From positions 27,416 to 91,415 of the forward strand of contig JBCBGC010000009.1 in the NCBI GenBank assembly GCA_038527215.1: DNA of 64,000 nucleotides, read 5' to 3'. Position numbers and translations under genes: made by a program. Source of the DNA: JAWPMV01 sp038527215. Its GTDB lineage: Bacteria; Bacteroidota; Bacteroidia; J057. The notes below the pieces were generated by a model. That model was not told where the DNA came from, ran no database searches, and worked only from the letters and a program-made list of their open reading frames with translations. This document shows positions 17,390 to 25,783 of this stretch, piece after piece; the stretch's first letter is position 1; each line of letters opens with the position of its first letter.

Positions 17390-19159
17390 ATGAAGAAACG
17401 AAAATTTTCCTGGCCGCTGTTGGGACTGATAGCGGCTCTCCTCCTACTTAATGTGGTGGGGAACTCCTTTTTTGCCCGCTTTGACCTCACCGCCGAAAAA
17501 AGAAATTCGCTTACTGATCTGACCAAAGAAACGCTGAAGGAGCTGGATTATCCCATGCATGCTGAAGTGTTTTTGGAAGGCGATTTTCTCCCGGAAATTC
17601 GGGCATTCCAGGAAGCCATTAAGACCCAACTGGCTGAAATGAGCCAGTATGCCGACCTAAGCTATGACTTCATCAATCCGGAAGGGGATGTGGAATTGAT
17701 CACGGAATTCCAGCGTCGGGGTTTTCGGGAAATCACCGAACTGAACCAAAAATCCGAGTTGGAAACCACCCGTCAGCGGCTCTGGCCCATCTTGAAGCTG
17801 AACTATGGCGGACTGGAACCCGTCTTTATCAACCTGGTGCAGGGCAGTATGCGCCCTACGCGCTTTGGCATGCAGGCTGATTACCTCCGGGCTGAGTCAA
17901 ACCTGGAGAACCTGCTGACCTCTAAGCTCCTAACCATGACCGAAGGCAGGCTCACGGTGGGCCTGCTACAAGGACATGGGGAATTAGATGATCAGGAAAT
18001 CAGGGAGCTAGGCTCTGAACTCGCCAATCGCTACAACCTCTTCAAATACAACATGCGCGGCCAGTTGGCCGGGCGGCCCATCGATCCCCGCATCGACGTC
18101 CTGCTGGTGTTGCAGCCTACCCAGGCTTTTACCGAACGGGACAAATACGAGTTGGATCAGTACATCATGCGGGGAGGTAGCGTCCTTTTTGTGGTGGATG
18201 AAGAAGTGATCGATATGGACATGTACCTCAAGCAGTCAACTTTGACGGACTTGCGGGATTTGAACCTTTCGGACATGTTCATGAAGTATGGGTTCAGCCT
18301 GAACAGCGACCTGATTCAGGACTTGCAGTGTGCTACCCTGGACGTCCGTAATAATGCCACGGAGGTACAATTCGAACCCTTTCCCTGGGTTTTTTATCCC
18401 CTGCTATCACAGTTTCCTGAGCACCCTATCACCCGTAACATAGATGCGGCCCTCCTGCGCTATGCCAGTAGCTTGCGCCCGCTGAATACCCAAGGGTTGA
18501 CCTATACGCCCTTTTTACTTTCTTCACAGGACTCACGTGTTGCTGGCGGAAAACAGTTTATCAATATCGGAGAGTATGTAGAAAATCCGCCCGATCCGGC
18601 CACCTTCAACCAGGGGCCTCAGATTGCCGGGCTGCTGGTCGAAGGAACCTTTGAGTCGGTCTTTAATTTTCGCGATCCTCCCAGAGATTCTTTGGCCCCT
18701 TTTGCTCCACCCATGCCCTTCCTGGAAAACAGTCAGTTACAATTACCCGGAGAAAGCTATCCTGATTTTGCAGAGCGTGTGTTTGCGGCCTTCAGGGATT
18801 CCGTGTTTGCCTATGGAGTCTTGCAGGCCGGTACCGCTCCTAATCGGAGGATTGCCATTATTTCCGATGGAGAATTTGTGCAGGGCGAAATGCTGCAAGG
18901 CCAGCGGCTGTTTATGCCTTACGACAACAAAAATCTTGTCCTGAATATCATCGACTACCTGGGCGGAGATGAGGCGATTTCTCAGATCCGGGCCAAGGAA
19001 GTGGTCCTGCGCCGCCTGGATGCCGATAAAGTGGAGGCCAACCGTACGGGTATCCAATTTATCAATGTGGCCCTGCCTATCTTGTTTATTTTGGCCTTTG
19101 GCCTTATCCGGTTTTATCTTCGTCGTCGAAAAAACGAATCCTATAACATACGCGCCTAA
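17390..19159 (+). CDS. gldG: GldG, gliding-motility ABC transporter auxiliary protein
   Basis: A 589-residue protein started at the ATG at 17390 (MKKRKFSW); a TTG seven codons earlier would place the start inside the promoter region. It has an N-terminal helix (about 8-25), then LTAEKRNSLTDLTKETL, the diagnostic opening of GldG and related ABC-type auxiliary proteins. A long periplasmic domain follows, with GLLQGHGELDDQEI (about 197-210) and RGGSVLFVVDEEV (about 264-276). A C-terminal helix (about 558-576) precedes an RRRK tail. It acts with GldA and GldF. It is followed 17 nt later by accC. Confidence 0.92.
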   Translation: MKKRKFSWPLLGLIAALLLLNVVGNSFFARFDLTAEKRNSLTDLTKETLKELDYPMHAEVFLEGDFLPEIRAFQEAIKTQLAEMSQYADLSYDFINPEGDVELITEFQRRGFREITELNQKSELETTRQRLWPILKLNYGGLEPVFINLVQGSMRPTRFGMQADYLRAESNLENLLTSKLLTMTEGRLTVGLLQGHGELDDQEIRELGSELANRYNLFKYNMRGQLAGRPIDPRIDVLLVLQPTQAFTERDKYELDQYIMRGGSVLFVVDEEVIDMDMYLKQSTLTDLRDLNLSDMFMKYGFSLNSDLIQDLQCATLDVRNNATEVQFEPFPWVFYPLLSQFPEHPITRNIDAALLRYASSLRPLNTQGLTYTPFLLSSQDSRVAGGKQFINIGEYVENPPDPATFNQGPQIAGLLVEGTFESVFNFRDPPRDSLAPFAPPMPFLENSQLQLPGESYPDFAERVFAAFRDSVFAYGVLQAGTAPNRRIAIISDGEFVQGEMLQGQRLFMPYDNKNLVLNIIDYLGGDEAISQIRAKEVVLRRLDADKVEANRTGIQFINVALPILFILAFGLIRFYLRRRKNESYNIRA

Positions 19160-19176
19160 CTCGAGGTTTTTTCCCT

Positions 19177-20676
19177 ATGCCCCAGATTAAAAGACTACTC
19201 GTTGCTAACCGCGGAGAGATTGCCCTCCGGATCATGAAGACGGCCCGCGAAATGGGCCTGGAAGTGATTGCCGTTTATTCGGAAGCAGATCAGGATGCCC
19301 CCCATGTAAAATATGCTGATGAAGCTTATCTACTTGGCCCGGCTCCTTCCTCAGAATCTTATTTGCGGGGGGACAAAATTCTGGACTTGTGTAAGGAACA
19401 TCAGATTGATGCCATCCATCCTGGCTATGGTTTTTTGTCCGAAAACGCTGCCTTTACCCGTCAGGTTCGGGAAGCAGGCGTCACCTTTATCGGCCCCTCT
19501 CCGGAAGCCATGGAAGTGATGGGGGATAAACTATCCGCTAAGCAGGCGGTGAAAGCCTATGGGGTTCCCCTGGTGCCAGGTTTGGACGAGGCGATAGAAG
19601 ATGTGGCTGCCGCTAAAAAGGTAGCGGAACAAATAGGGTTCCCGGTGCTGGTCAAGGCTGCGGCCGGAGGGGGAGGAAAAGGCATGCGCGTAGTAGAAAG
19701 CGCCGCAGAATTTGAGTCCCAGATGGAAAGGGCGGTCAGCGAAGCCATAAACGCTTTTGGCAACGGGGCTGTTTTCATCGAAAAATATGTAGGCTCTCCC
19801 CGCCACATCGAAATTCAGGTGCTGGCGGATCAACACGGCAATGCCGTACATTTGTTTGAGCGGGAGTGCTCCGTACAGCGTCGCCACCAAAAGGTAGTGG
19901 AGGAAGCGCCCTCCGCCATTTTGACCCCCGAAAAAAGGGAAGAAATGGGCCAGGCTGCGTTGAATGTGGTTAAGGCTTGTGGCTACTACAACGCCGGCAC
20001 CGTAGAATTCCTCACCGACGATACTGGGGATTTTTACTTCCTGGAAATGAATACCCGCCTTCAGGTAGAGCATCCCGTATCTGAACTTATTTCTGGAGTT
20101 GATTTGGTACGGGAGCAAATTCGAGTAGCCCAGGGAGAAGCGCTTTCCTTCAGCCAGGAAGACCTGGAGATCAAGGGCCACGCCATTGAAATCAGGGTTT
20201 ATGCAGAGGATCCTCGCCGCAACTTCCTGCCGGATATAGGCACCCTGGAAGTATACCAGCCGCCAGTGGGAGAAGGCATACGAGTAGATGATGGATATCG
20301 GGAAGGCATGCAGATTCCGATTTATTACGATCCGATGCTGTCTAAGCTGATCGTTTATGCGGATACCCGGGAGGAAGCCATGGACAAAATGATCGAGGCC
20401 ATAGATGGGTACGAAATTCTGGGGGTGCAGACCACCCTGGATTTTTGCCGCTTTGTGATGCAGCATGAAGCCTTTCGCTCCGGGAAATTCGATACCCATT
20501 TTGTGAAACGCTATTTCGACGCGGATAAACTTAAGCCAGCATTTAGTGAAGAAGAAGCTCTGGCTGCGGCCCTGGCTGCGGTAGCGATTTGGGAGAGAAA
20601 GGGGCCAGAGGCCATTCCTAAGGCACCTGCGCATCCTCAGTCTGGCCTCTCTGCCTGGAGACTGAATCGTCGGTAG
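19177..20676 (+). CDS. accC: biotin carboxylase subunit of an acyl-CoA carboxylase
   Basis: A 499-residue ATP-grasp biotin carboxylase. It has LLVANRGEIALRIMKTAREM at the N-terminus, HPGYGFLSENAAF (about 80-92), the glycine-rich ATP loop AAGGGGKGMRVV, QVLADQHGNAVHLFERECS, and catalytic-region EMNTRLQVEHPVSE (about 288-301). It carboxylates biotin on a separate carrier protein, and no carrier or carboxyltransferase gene is adjacent. It is about 50 residues longer than E. coli AccC, with an Ala-rich C-terminal tail. This length is common for Bacteroidota subunits of propionyl/acetyl-CoA carboxylases, so the acyl-CoA specificity stays open. Confidence 0.92.
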   Translation: MPQIKRLLVANRGEIALRIMKTAREMGLEVIAVYSEADQDAPHVKYADEAYLLGPAPSSESYLRGDKILDLCKEHQIDAIHPGYGFLSENAAFTRQVREAGVTFIGPSPEAMEVMGDKLSAKQAVKAYGVPLVPGLDEAIEDVAAAKKVAEQIGFPVLVKAAAGGGGKGMRVVESAAEFESQMERAVSEAINAFGNGAVFIEKYVGSPRHIEIQVLADQHGNAVHLFERECSVQRRHQKVVEEAPSAILTPEKREEMGQAALNVVKACGYYNAGTVEFLTDDTGDFYFLEMNTRLQVEHPVSELISGVDLVREQIRVAQGEALSFSQEDLEIKGHAIEIRVYAEDPRRNFLPDIGTLEVYQPPVGEGIRVDDGYREGMQIPIYYDPMLSKLIVYADTREEAMDKMIEAIDGYEILGVQTTLDFCRFVMQHEAFRSGKFDTHFVKRYFDADKLKPAFSEEEALAAALAAVAIWERKGPEAIPKAPAHPQSGLSAWRLNRR

Positions 20677-20700
20677 GCTGTATCTCTGGCCTTTATTGTG

Positions 20701-20708
20701 TATCTTCG
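20701..20708 (+). promoter_or_regulatory. candidate -7 box (TATCTTCG) for the DUF434 gene
   Basis: TATCTTCG lies 10 nt before the ATG at 20719, in the 42-nt gap after accC. It also supports choosing that ATG over the upstream GTG, which falls within the box. Confidence 0.4.
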
Positions 20709-20718
20709 GGTACAGCGT

Positions 20719-21498
20719 ATGTCCCACAAACAGCGGCATCGGGGCGCCCATTCCAATGACCCCAAGTATTTTGCGGATCGTCATCTTACCCGCCTGAATC
20801 AGGCCGTGGAAGACCTTTCGTGGCTTTTTTCCAGAAAATATCCTCATCAGGCTTCCGTAAAGATCGTCGGTGACCGCTATCGCCTGGCGGAACGACAACG
20901 CAAAGCCATTTACCGCGCTGCTTGTGGAGATGAAGCCCTGTTGAAGCGCCCCCGGACCGAGGTTCAGAAGGAAGAGTTGGCGGGACAGACGGTCGCCGTG
21001 GATGGGTTTAATATCCTGATCGGGATCGAATGCGGGCTCTCAGGAGGGTTGACCATCCGGTGCCGGGACGGTAGCTATCGGGACATTGCCAGTGTCCATA
21101 GTACCTATCGAAAAGTGGAAGAAACCTTACCGGCTTTAGAATTAATCGGTCAGACGCTGGAAGAGCTTTCGGTAGAAAAGGTCCACTGGTTTCTCGATCG
21201 TCCCATCTCCAATAGTGGCCGCCTCAAAGGCCTGATGTACGAAATCGCAGAAATTCAGGGCTTTAACTGGGAGATTGACCTGGTCAATAATCCCGACAAA
21301 GAAGTGGTGGCCCTGGAAAAGGCCATTGCCGTTTCTTCTGATGGATGGGTGCTGGATCATGCGCATCGCTGGTTTAACCTACATCGGGTCATTTTAGGGG
21401 ATCTGGAGTCGGCCTGGATCATCGACCTGCAGGGCAGGAAGTACAATTTTCGGGACCTTAACCTGCTGGGACCAGAAGATGGAGAGGCTTATGAGTAG
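20719..21498 (+). CDS. DUF434 domain protein
   Basis: A 259-residue soluble protein beginning MSHKQRHRGAHSNDP. The N-terminal ~55 residues match the DUF434 family (KYFADRHLTRLNQAVEDLSW, LFSRKYP). The following domain carries VAVDGFNILIGIECGLSGG and an Asp-rich PIN/NYN-like strand pattern (WFLDRPISNSGRL, DGWVLDHAHR), seen in archaeal and bacterial DUF434-DUF5616 proteins. A PIN/NYN-like nuclease or RNA-binding role is an inference from the Asp placement. It stands alone with its own promoter box and is followed by a hairpin-rich gap. Confidence 0.8.
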   Translation: MSHKQRHRGAHSNDPKYFADRHLTRLNQAVEDLSWLFSRKYPHQASVKIVGDRYRLAERQRKAIYRAACGDEALLKRPRTEVQKEELAGQTVAVDGFNILIGIECGLSGGLTIRCRDGSYRDIASVHSTYRKVEETLPALELIGQTLEELSVEKVHWFLDRPISNSGRLKGLMYEIAEIQGFNWEIDLVNNPDKEVVALEKAIAVSSDGWVLDHAHRWFNLHRVILGDLESAWIIDLQGRKYNFRDLNLLGPEDGEAYE

Positions 21499-21508
21499 GG
21501 GAGAGATC

Positions 21509-21638
21509 GTTCCGCGGTAGCGGAACTGTGAGAGGTGAGAAGTGAGAGGTGAGAAGCCTGTCCGTAACATCGGCTTCCAGCCGGTCAACACCCCCTCCCC
21601 CAGATTTCATCTGGGGATAAGTCTTCTTCATTGAAGAA
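21509..21638. repeat. cluster of unrelated-stem hairpins plus 14-bp tandem repeat
   Basis: Within the 355-bp gap after the DUF434 gene there are, in order: GTTCCGC-GGTA-GCGGAAC (21509-21526); a 14-bp tandem duplication GTGAGAGGTGAGAA (21528-21555); a unit with core CGGCT-TCC-AGCCG (21571-21583), whose flanks match the 30-bp units of the array at 1.1-1.5 kb; CCCCAGAT-TTC-ATCTGGGG (21598-21616); and TTCTTCA-T-TGAAGAA (21624-21638). The remaining 215 bp before the next gene show nothing else recognisable beyond an AT-rich region at its end. Confidence 0.8.
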
Positions 21639-21853
21639 AGAGATTGGAGGGAGCTTTTGCGGTTTTCGTTTGGGAAGGATCCTTTTTTGTGAACAGACCG
21701 AGGCCTTATCTAGTCTTTTATGAAAGGGTTGATTCTGGAAGGAATTTCCCGGAAATTTACCATCCAAAGAAAGGCGCACGCGTATAGAAAGATTCGGCCC
21801 CGAATATCGAGGCTGAAAGAGGCGCAAAGACTTTTTTATTTAGAAACATCGAC

Positions 21854-22327
21854 ATGCAATCATATACCTGGTTTTATTCCTTAAAAGAGACCCTTTCTCC
21901 AGAAGTAGAAAGTCAGTTGGAGCAGGATTTTGACCACTTTCTGGCTCAGTGGAAGTCTCATGGCACGCCGGTAGATGGCCTGATTCAAATCAGTTACCAT
22001 CGCTTTGTGATCATCCAGTCTGACCCTCAGACCTCTCGGCCTTCAGGTTGTTCGATTGACAGCCTGAAGCGGGCGGTAGGGCAGATCTTACAGCAGCGGC
22101 ACCAGGAGGTCCTGGATGCAGCCCATGTGTTCTACCGGGACGAGCAGCAGGAAATTGCCTTTACCCATTTTCGGGATATCCCTAAACTGGTAGCAGCAGG
22201 CTCCCTTAGTGCGGAGACCCAGGTCTTTGATCATTCTTTGGGACAAAGCGATGACCTGAGCCGCTGGGAAATAGCCCTGCAGGATAGCTGGTTAAAAAGA
22301 TTTCTCCCCTCAGCGACCAACGTATAA
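21854..22327 (+). CDS. conserved Bacteroidota small protein (often mislabelled 'ABC transporter ATPase')
   Basis: A 157-residue soluble protein. Its order of features, 'WFYSLKETLSPEVESQLEQD', QWKSHGTPVDG, RFVIIQSD, PSGCSIDSLKRAV (about 58-71), VFYRDEQQEIAFTHF, and a final LQDSWLKRFLPS, matches a short Bacteroidota family known from Flavobacteriia, where genome annotations call it an ABC ATPase although no Walker motifs exist. No such motifs are present here. Function unknown. It lies 4 nt upstream of lysA and is probably co-transcribed with it. Confidence 0.75.
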   Translation: MQSYTWFYSLKETLSPEVESQLEQDFDHFLAQWKSHGTPVDGLIQISYHRFVIIQSDPQTSRPSGCSIDSLKRAVGQILQQRHQEVLDAAHVFYRDEQQEIAFTHFRDIPKLVAAGSLSAETQVFDHSLGQSDDLSRWEIALQDSWLKRFLPSATNV

Positions 22328-22331
22328 ACGA

Positions 22332-23591
22332 ATGAGTGAAAACCCTAATTTGCCGGGGATGGTGCTGACGGAGCAGCGGTTTTCCATCCAGAATGTAGAT
22401 GTGTTGGATTTGGTAGAGCGTCATGGCGCGCCCCTGTATGTGTATGACGCAGAACAGATTCGCCACCAGTTCACCGAAATGACCAATGCCTTCGAAGGCT
22501 TGTCCTGTCGGATCAAATATCCAGTAAAGGCCCTGAGCAATATCAATATCCTCAAGCTGATGCGTAAGTTGGGAGCGGGCCTGGACACCGTTTCTTTGCA
22601 GGAGGTTCATTTGGGGCTAAAGGCCGGATTTAAACCGGAGGAAATCATCTTCACCCCAAACTGCGTTTCTTTCGCTGAAATACAGCAAGCGGTCAACATG
22701 GGGGTGGTCATCAATATTGATAATATCTCCATCCTGGAGCAGTTTGGGCATGCCTATGGCAATACCGTGCCTTGTTGCCTTCGCTTCAATCCTCATATTG
22801 CTGCTGGTGGTAATGCCAAAATCCAGGTAGGACATATAGACTCTAAGTTTGGAATTTCGGTCTATCAACGCCGCCATGTGCAGCGTATCATTGACGCCAA
22901 CCAGATCAAGGTGATCGGACTGCATGTGCACACGGGTTCCGATATCCTGGATGCGCGTTCCTACCTCCAAAGTGCCGAAATTATGTTTGATCTGGCCCAT
23001 CTGTTTGAGGGGCTGGAATTCCTGGACTTCGGGAGTGGTTTCAAGGTCGCCTATAAAGAAGGAGACAATGCGACCGATGTGGAGGAAATTGGCGAAAAGC
23101 TGCGGGTAGCCTACCAGGCCTTTTGTCGGGACTATGGTTCCAGTCCGGAGATTTGGTTTGAGCCCGGAAAATATATGGTCAGCCAGGCGGGCTACTTTTT
23201 TATGCGCGCTAACGTCATCAAACCTACGCCTTCCACGGTGTTCGTAGGAGTGGACTCTGGGCTGAATCACTTTATCCGTCCCATGATGTACGGTGGCTTC
23301 CACCGTATCGCGAATGTGTCCAATCCGGAAGGTATTCAGCGGATTTACACCATTGTAGGCTATATTTGCGAAACAGATACCTTTGGCTGGGATCGAAAAC
23401 TCAGTGAGGTCCGGGAAGGGGATATCCTCTGCCTGCACAATGCCGGAGCCTACGGCTACTCAATGAGTTCCAACTATAACTCTCGCTATCGGCCAGCGGA
23501 AGTAATGATTTATGAAGGAGAGGCTCATTTGATTCGTGAGCGGGAAACCATGGAGGATTTGCTACGTGGACAGGTCGAGGTAGATCTGTAA
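22332..23591 (+). CDS. lysA: diaminopimelate decarboxylase
   Basis: A 419-residue fold-III PLP decarboxylase, the last step of lysine synthesis (meso-diaminopimelate to lysine plus CO2). IKYPVKALSN (61-70) supplies the PLP Schiff-base lysine, Lys66. HVHTGSDI (about 198-205) and LDFGSGFKVAY follow, then EPGKYMVSQAG and the second-subunit active-site region CETDTFGWDR (about 348-357). The canonical forms are EPGR and CESGD, so this is the slightly divergent Bacteroidota version. A related ornithine or carboxynorspermidine decarboxylase is less likely. It follows the 157-residue gene by 4 nt. Confidence 0.87.
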   Translation: MSENPNLPGMVLTEQRFSIQNVDVLDLVERHGAPLYVYDAEQIRHQFTEMTNAFEGLSCRIKYPVKALSNINILKLMRKLGAGLDTVSLQEVHLGLKAGFKPEEIIFTPNCVSFAEIQQAVNMGVVINIDNISILEQFGHAYGNTVPCCLRFNPHIAAGGNAKIQVGHIDSKFGISVYQRRHVQRIIDANQIKVIGLHVHTGSDILDARSYLQSAEIMFDLAHLFEGLEFLDFGSGFKVAYKEGDNATDVEEIGEKLRVAYQAFCRDYGSSPEIWFEPGKYMVSQAGYFFMRANVIKPTPSTVFVGVDSGLNHFIRPMMYGGFHRIANVSNPEGIQRIYTIVGYICETDTFGWDRKLSEVREGDILCLHNAGAYGYSMSSNYNSRYRPAEVMIYEGEAHLIRERETMEDLLRGQVEVDL

Positions 23592-23658
23592 CAACCCTTA
23601 AAGGGAAACTATACCATGACTGCTGGTAAGGACTTAACGTCTTTTACCCAGTAGAACT

Positions 23659-24663
23659 ATGGAAAAATCACAGAACCTTTCACCGAATTTATTCGACACC
23701 GTAGCTGATGTCATTCAGCAAGCCCGCCGCCAAGCTTATCGTAGCAGTAATGGGATTCTCTTACGCATGTACTGGAAGATCGGTCAGTTGATCGTTGAGG
23801 ATGAGCAGGCCGGAGCCGTCAAAGCTGCCTACGGCAAAGCCGTCCTCAGGAACTTGAGCCATCGCCTCACCGAAGAATTTGGGCGAGGATTTGATGAAAG
23901 CAACCTGCGTAATATGCGGACCTTTTTTCTCGCCTTTCCAAATCGTGACGCACTGCGTCCTGTTTTGAGCTGGACGCATTACCGCATGATTTGTCGGATC
24001 GACGATGCCCGCATGCGAGAGCTGTATGTAGCGCATGCAGTAGAGGGGAACTGGAGCACCCGCACCTTGCAGCGGAACATACGCAGTCATTATCTGGGCC
24101 GACTGGTCGAATTACCCAAGGAAGAGGAGGCACAGCCTCAGCCCAAAAACCTGATCAAGGACCCTTACATATTCGAATTTCTGGGGGTACCGACACCTCA
24201 CGGGCTTAGTGAAAACGATCTGGAAACCGCTCTGATCAACCAAATCCAGCATTTTTTGATGGAGTTGGGTAAAGGATTTGCTTTTGTAGCCCGCCAGCAA
24301 CATATCTCGACGGATACGGCTGATTTTTACATTGACCTGGTTTTTTACAATTACCGACTCAAGTGTTTCGTGCTGATAGACCTCAAGACCCAGCGCCTTA
24401 ACCATGAAGCCATCGGTCAGATGGATATGTATGTGCGTATGTACAACGACCTCAAAGCCGGGCCAGATGACCAGCCTACGCTAGGGATTATTTTATGTAC
24501 AGACAAAGATGAGACGGTGGTGCGCTATTCCGTTTTGGCTGAAAATGAGCAGCTTTTTGCCAGTAAGTATCGCCTCTACCTGCCCACGGAAGAAGAACTT
24601 AAACAACTGATTGAAGAGGACAAAGTCCAGTTTGAATTGAGACAAAAACGGGAGGATGACTAA
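23659..24663 (+). CDS. YhcG-type PDDEXK nuclease (DUF1016)
   Basis: A 334-residue protein. The N-terminal half (about 1-150) is the DUF1016 helical DNA-binding part, with RQAYRSSNGILLRMYWKIGQ, and LSWTHYRMICRIDDARMRELY. The C-terminal PDDEXK domain has TADFYIDLVFYN and FVLIDLKTQRLNHEAIGQMD, giving the catalytic D ... D-x-K set with Asp in place of the usual Glu, as is common in this family. Proteins of this type occur as orphan nucleases or near type I restriction systems; none is nearby here. The gene lies 67 bp after lysA and is convergent with a glycosyltransferase gene, their stops overlapping by 4 bp. Confidence 0.88.
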   Translation: MEKSQNLSPNLFDTVADVIQQARRQAYRSSNGILLRMYWKIGQLIVEDEQAGAVKAAYGKAVLRNLSHRLTEEFGRGFDESNLRNMRTFFLAFPNRDALRPVLSWTHYRMICRIDDARMRELYVAHAVEGNWSTRTLQRNIRSHYLGRLVELPKEEEAQPQPKNLIKDPYIFEFLGVPTPHGLSENDLETALINQIQHFLMELGKGFAFVARQQHISTDTADFYIDLVFYNYRLKCFVLIDLKTQRLNHEAIGQMDMYVRMYNDLKAGPDDQPTLGIILCTDKDETVVRYSVLAENEQLFASKYRLYLPTEEELKQLIEEDKVQFELRQKREDD

Positions 24664-25766
24664 ATAGCTAATTGGTCCCTGACCGTCCGCAGAAGTTGAG
24701 CGTCGTTTTCCCAGAGATAGGGGAGGGGAGAGGCCTGCCTTTCCGGTGGCGAAAAATCCTGGATCGCCCGGTGTAAAGTTGGACCGGTCATTTCTGTGGC
24801 GCCACAAACGCCCAAGCCCCACTTTTCTCCAAATTCTCGCCATGTCGGGGTCTCAGGATAGAGCAGCGGTCTTCCAGCAGCCAGGAAGGAATAAAATTTA
24901 GTAGGAATTTTATCCTGAACCAGGGGGCTGACCTGATACAGGGCCAGGCCGGCATCGCAATGCTGGATCAATTGCCAGATGCGCGGATAGGGAACGTAGG
25001 TATCGCCCCCGATCAGTTCAATGTGCGGGGCATAAGGGCTTTGATGGATGCGATGGCGTAGCTGTTGAAGCCATGTTGTTCTACTGGCAAAACCCGCGAT
25101 CACCAGACGAGATGGAAAATGGGGATACAGTTTTTCCCAGCACCTAATCCCTTCCATAACGCCCCATTCGGGAGCCAGGGTCCCACTGATCAGGAAATAG
25201 GGCTGTTTGGGTAGGGGCGTATCGACCTCCGGTATTTGATCAGAAAATGTATTCCGTATGATCCATTTTTTCTCATTTGGCACCTCCAACATATTGTCAT
25301 AACAGCTCTCAGCATAGGTAAGGGCGGCTAGCCAGGCCACGGCTTTTTTTTCTATGCTTCTCACCCTATTTGCCATCACATCCCGGATCAATGGAGGATA
25401 ATGACGCGCCATTTTCAGGGTGAGGTAATAGTCCTCATGGACATCATATACGATCTTAGCTCCAAGCTGGTCTTGGAGTTTTTTGCCTACCCCCAATAAT
25501 TCCGGACTGTGCAACCAATACACATCTGCTTCTAGCGCCAAAGCCTGCTGATAAAGCTTCTTCCTGGCTTTCCATCTCGAGAGGGACAGTCGATGAAAGG
25601 GCGGGAGGGGATTAATGCGGATACCATCCTGGCTATAGGCTTCTGCAGCCTCATCCTGAGCAATGATGCTTACCCGATCGCCCCAGGCCGCCATGGTTTT
25701 AGCCATTTTATGGAAGATGCGGGTATGCTGGCTGGGATTGAGGATACTGAGATGGCAGTGGTGCAT
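24660..25766 (-). CDS. family-1/4-like glycosyltransferase
   Basis: A 368-residue GT-B glycosyltransferase from the ATG at 25766 (MHHCHLSILNP); the longer frame would overlap the flippase gene. The N-terminal domain has QHTRIFHKMAKTMAAWG and WLHSPELLGVGKKLQ ... VYDVHEDY (about 100-125). The C-terminal domain has LISGTLAPEWGVMEG (about 190-204) and the nucleotide-sugar site VQDKIPTKFYSFLAAGRPLLY, with the conserved Lys and Glu-like region. It transfers a sugar from a nucleotide donor, probably in surface polysaccharide assembly, given the flippase gene 17 nt upstream on the same strand. Confidence 0.85.
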   Translation of the reverse strand: MHHCHLSILNPSQHTRIFHKMAKTMAAWGDRVSIIAQDEAAEAYSQDGIRINPLPPFHRLSLSRWKARKKLYQQALALEADVYWLHSPELLGVGKKLQDQLGAKIVYDVHEDYYLTLKMARHYPPLIRDVMANRVRSIEKKAVAWLAALTYAESCYDNMLEVPNEKKWIIRNTFSDQIPEVDTPLPKQPYFLISGTLAPEWGVMEGIRCWEKLYPHFPSRLVIAGFASRTTWLQQLRHRIHQSPYAPHIELIGGDTYVPYPRIWQLIQHCDAGLALYQVSPLVQDKIPTKFYSFLAAGRPLLYPETPTWREFGEKWGLGVCGATEMTGPTLHRAIQDFSPPERQASPLPYLWENDAQLLRTVRDQLAI

Positions 25767-25783
25767 AAGGGCTGTAATGGAGC

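Noticed and set aside
19531..20898. A 455-codon minus-strand frame over accC
   Set aside because: Antisense to a well-conserved biotin carboxylase; no domain recognisable.
22617..23438. A 273-codon minus-strand frame over lysA
   Set aside because: Antisense to a clear PLP decarboxylase.
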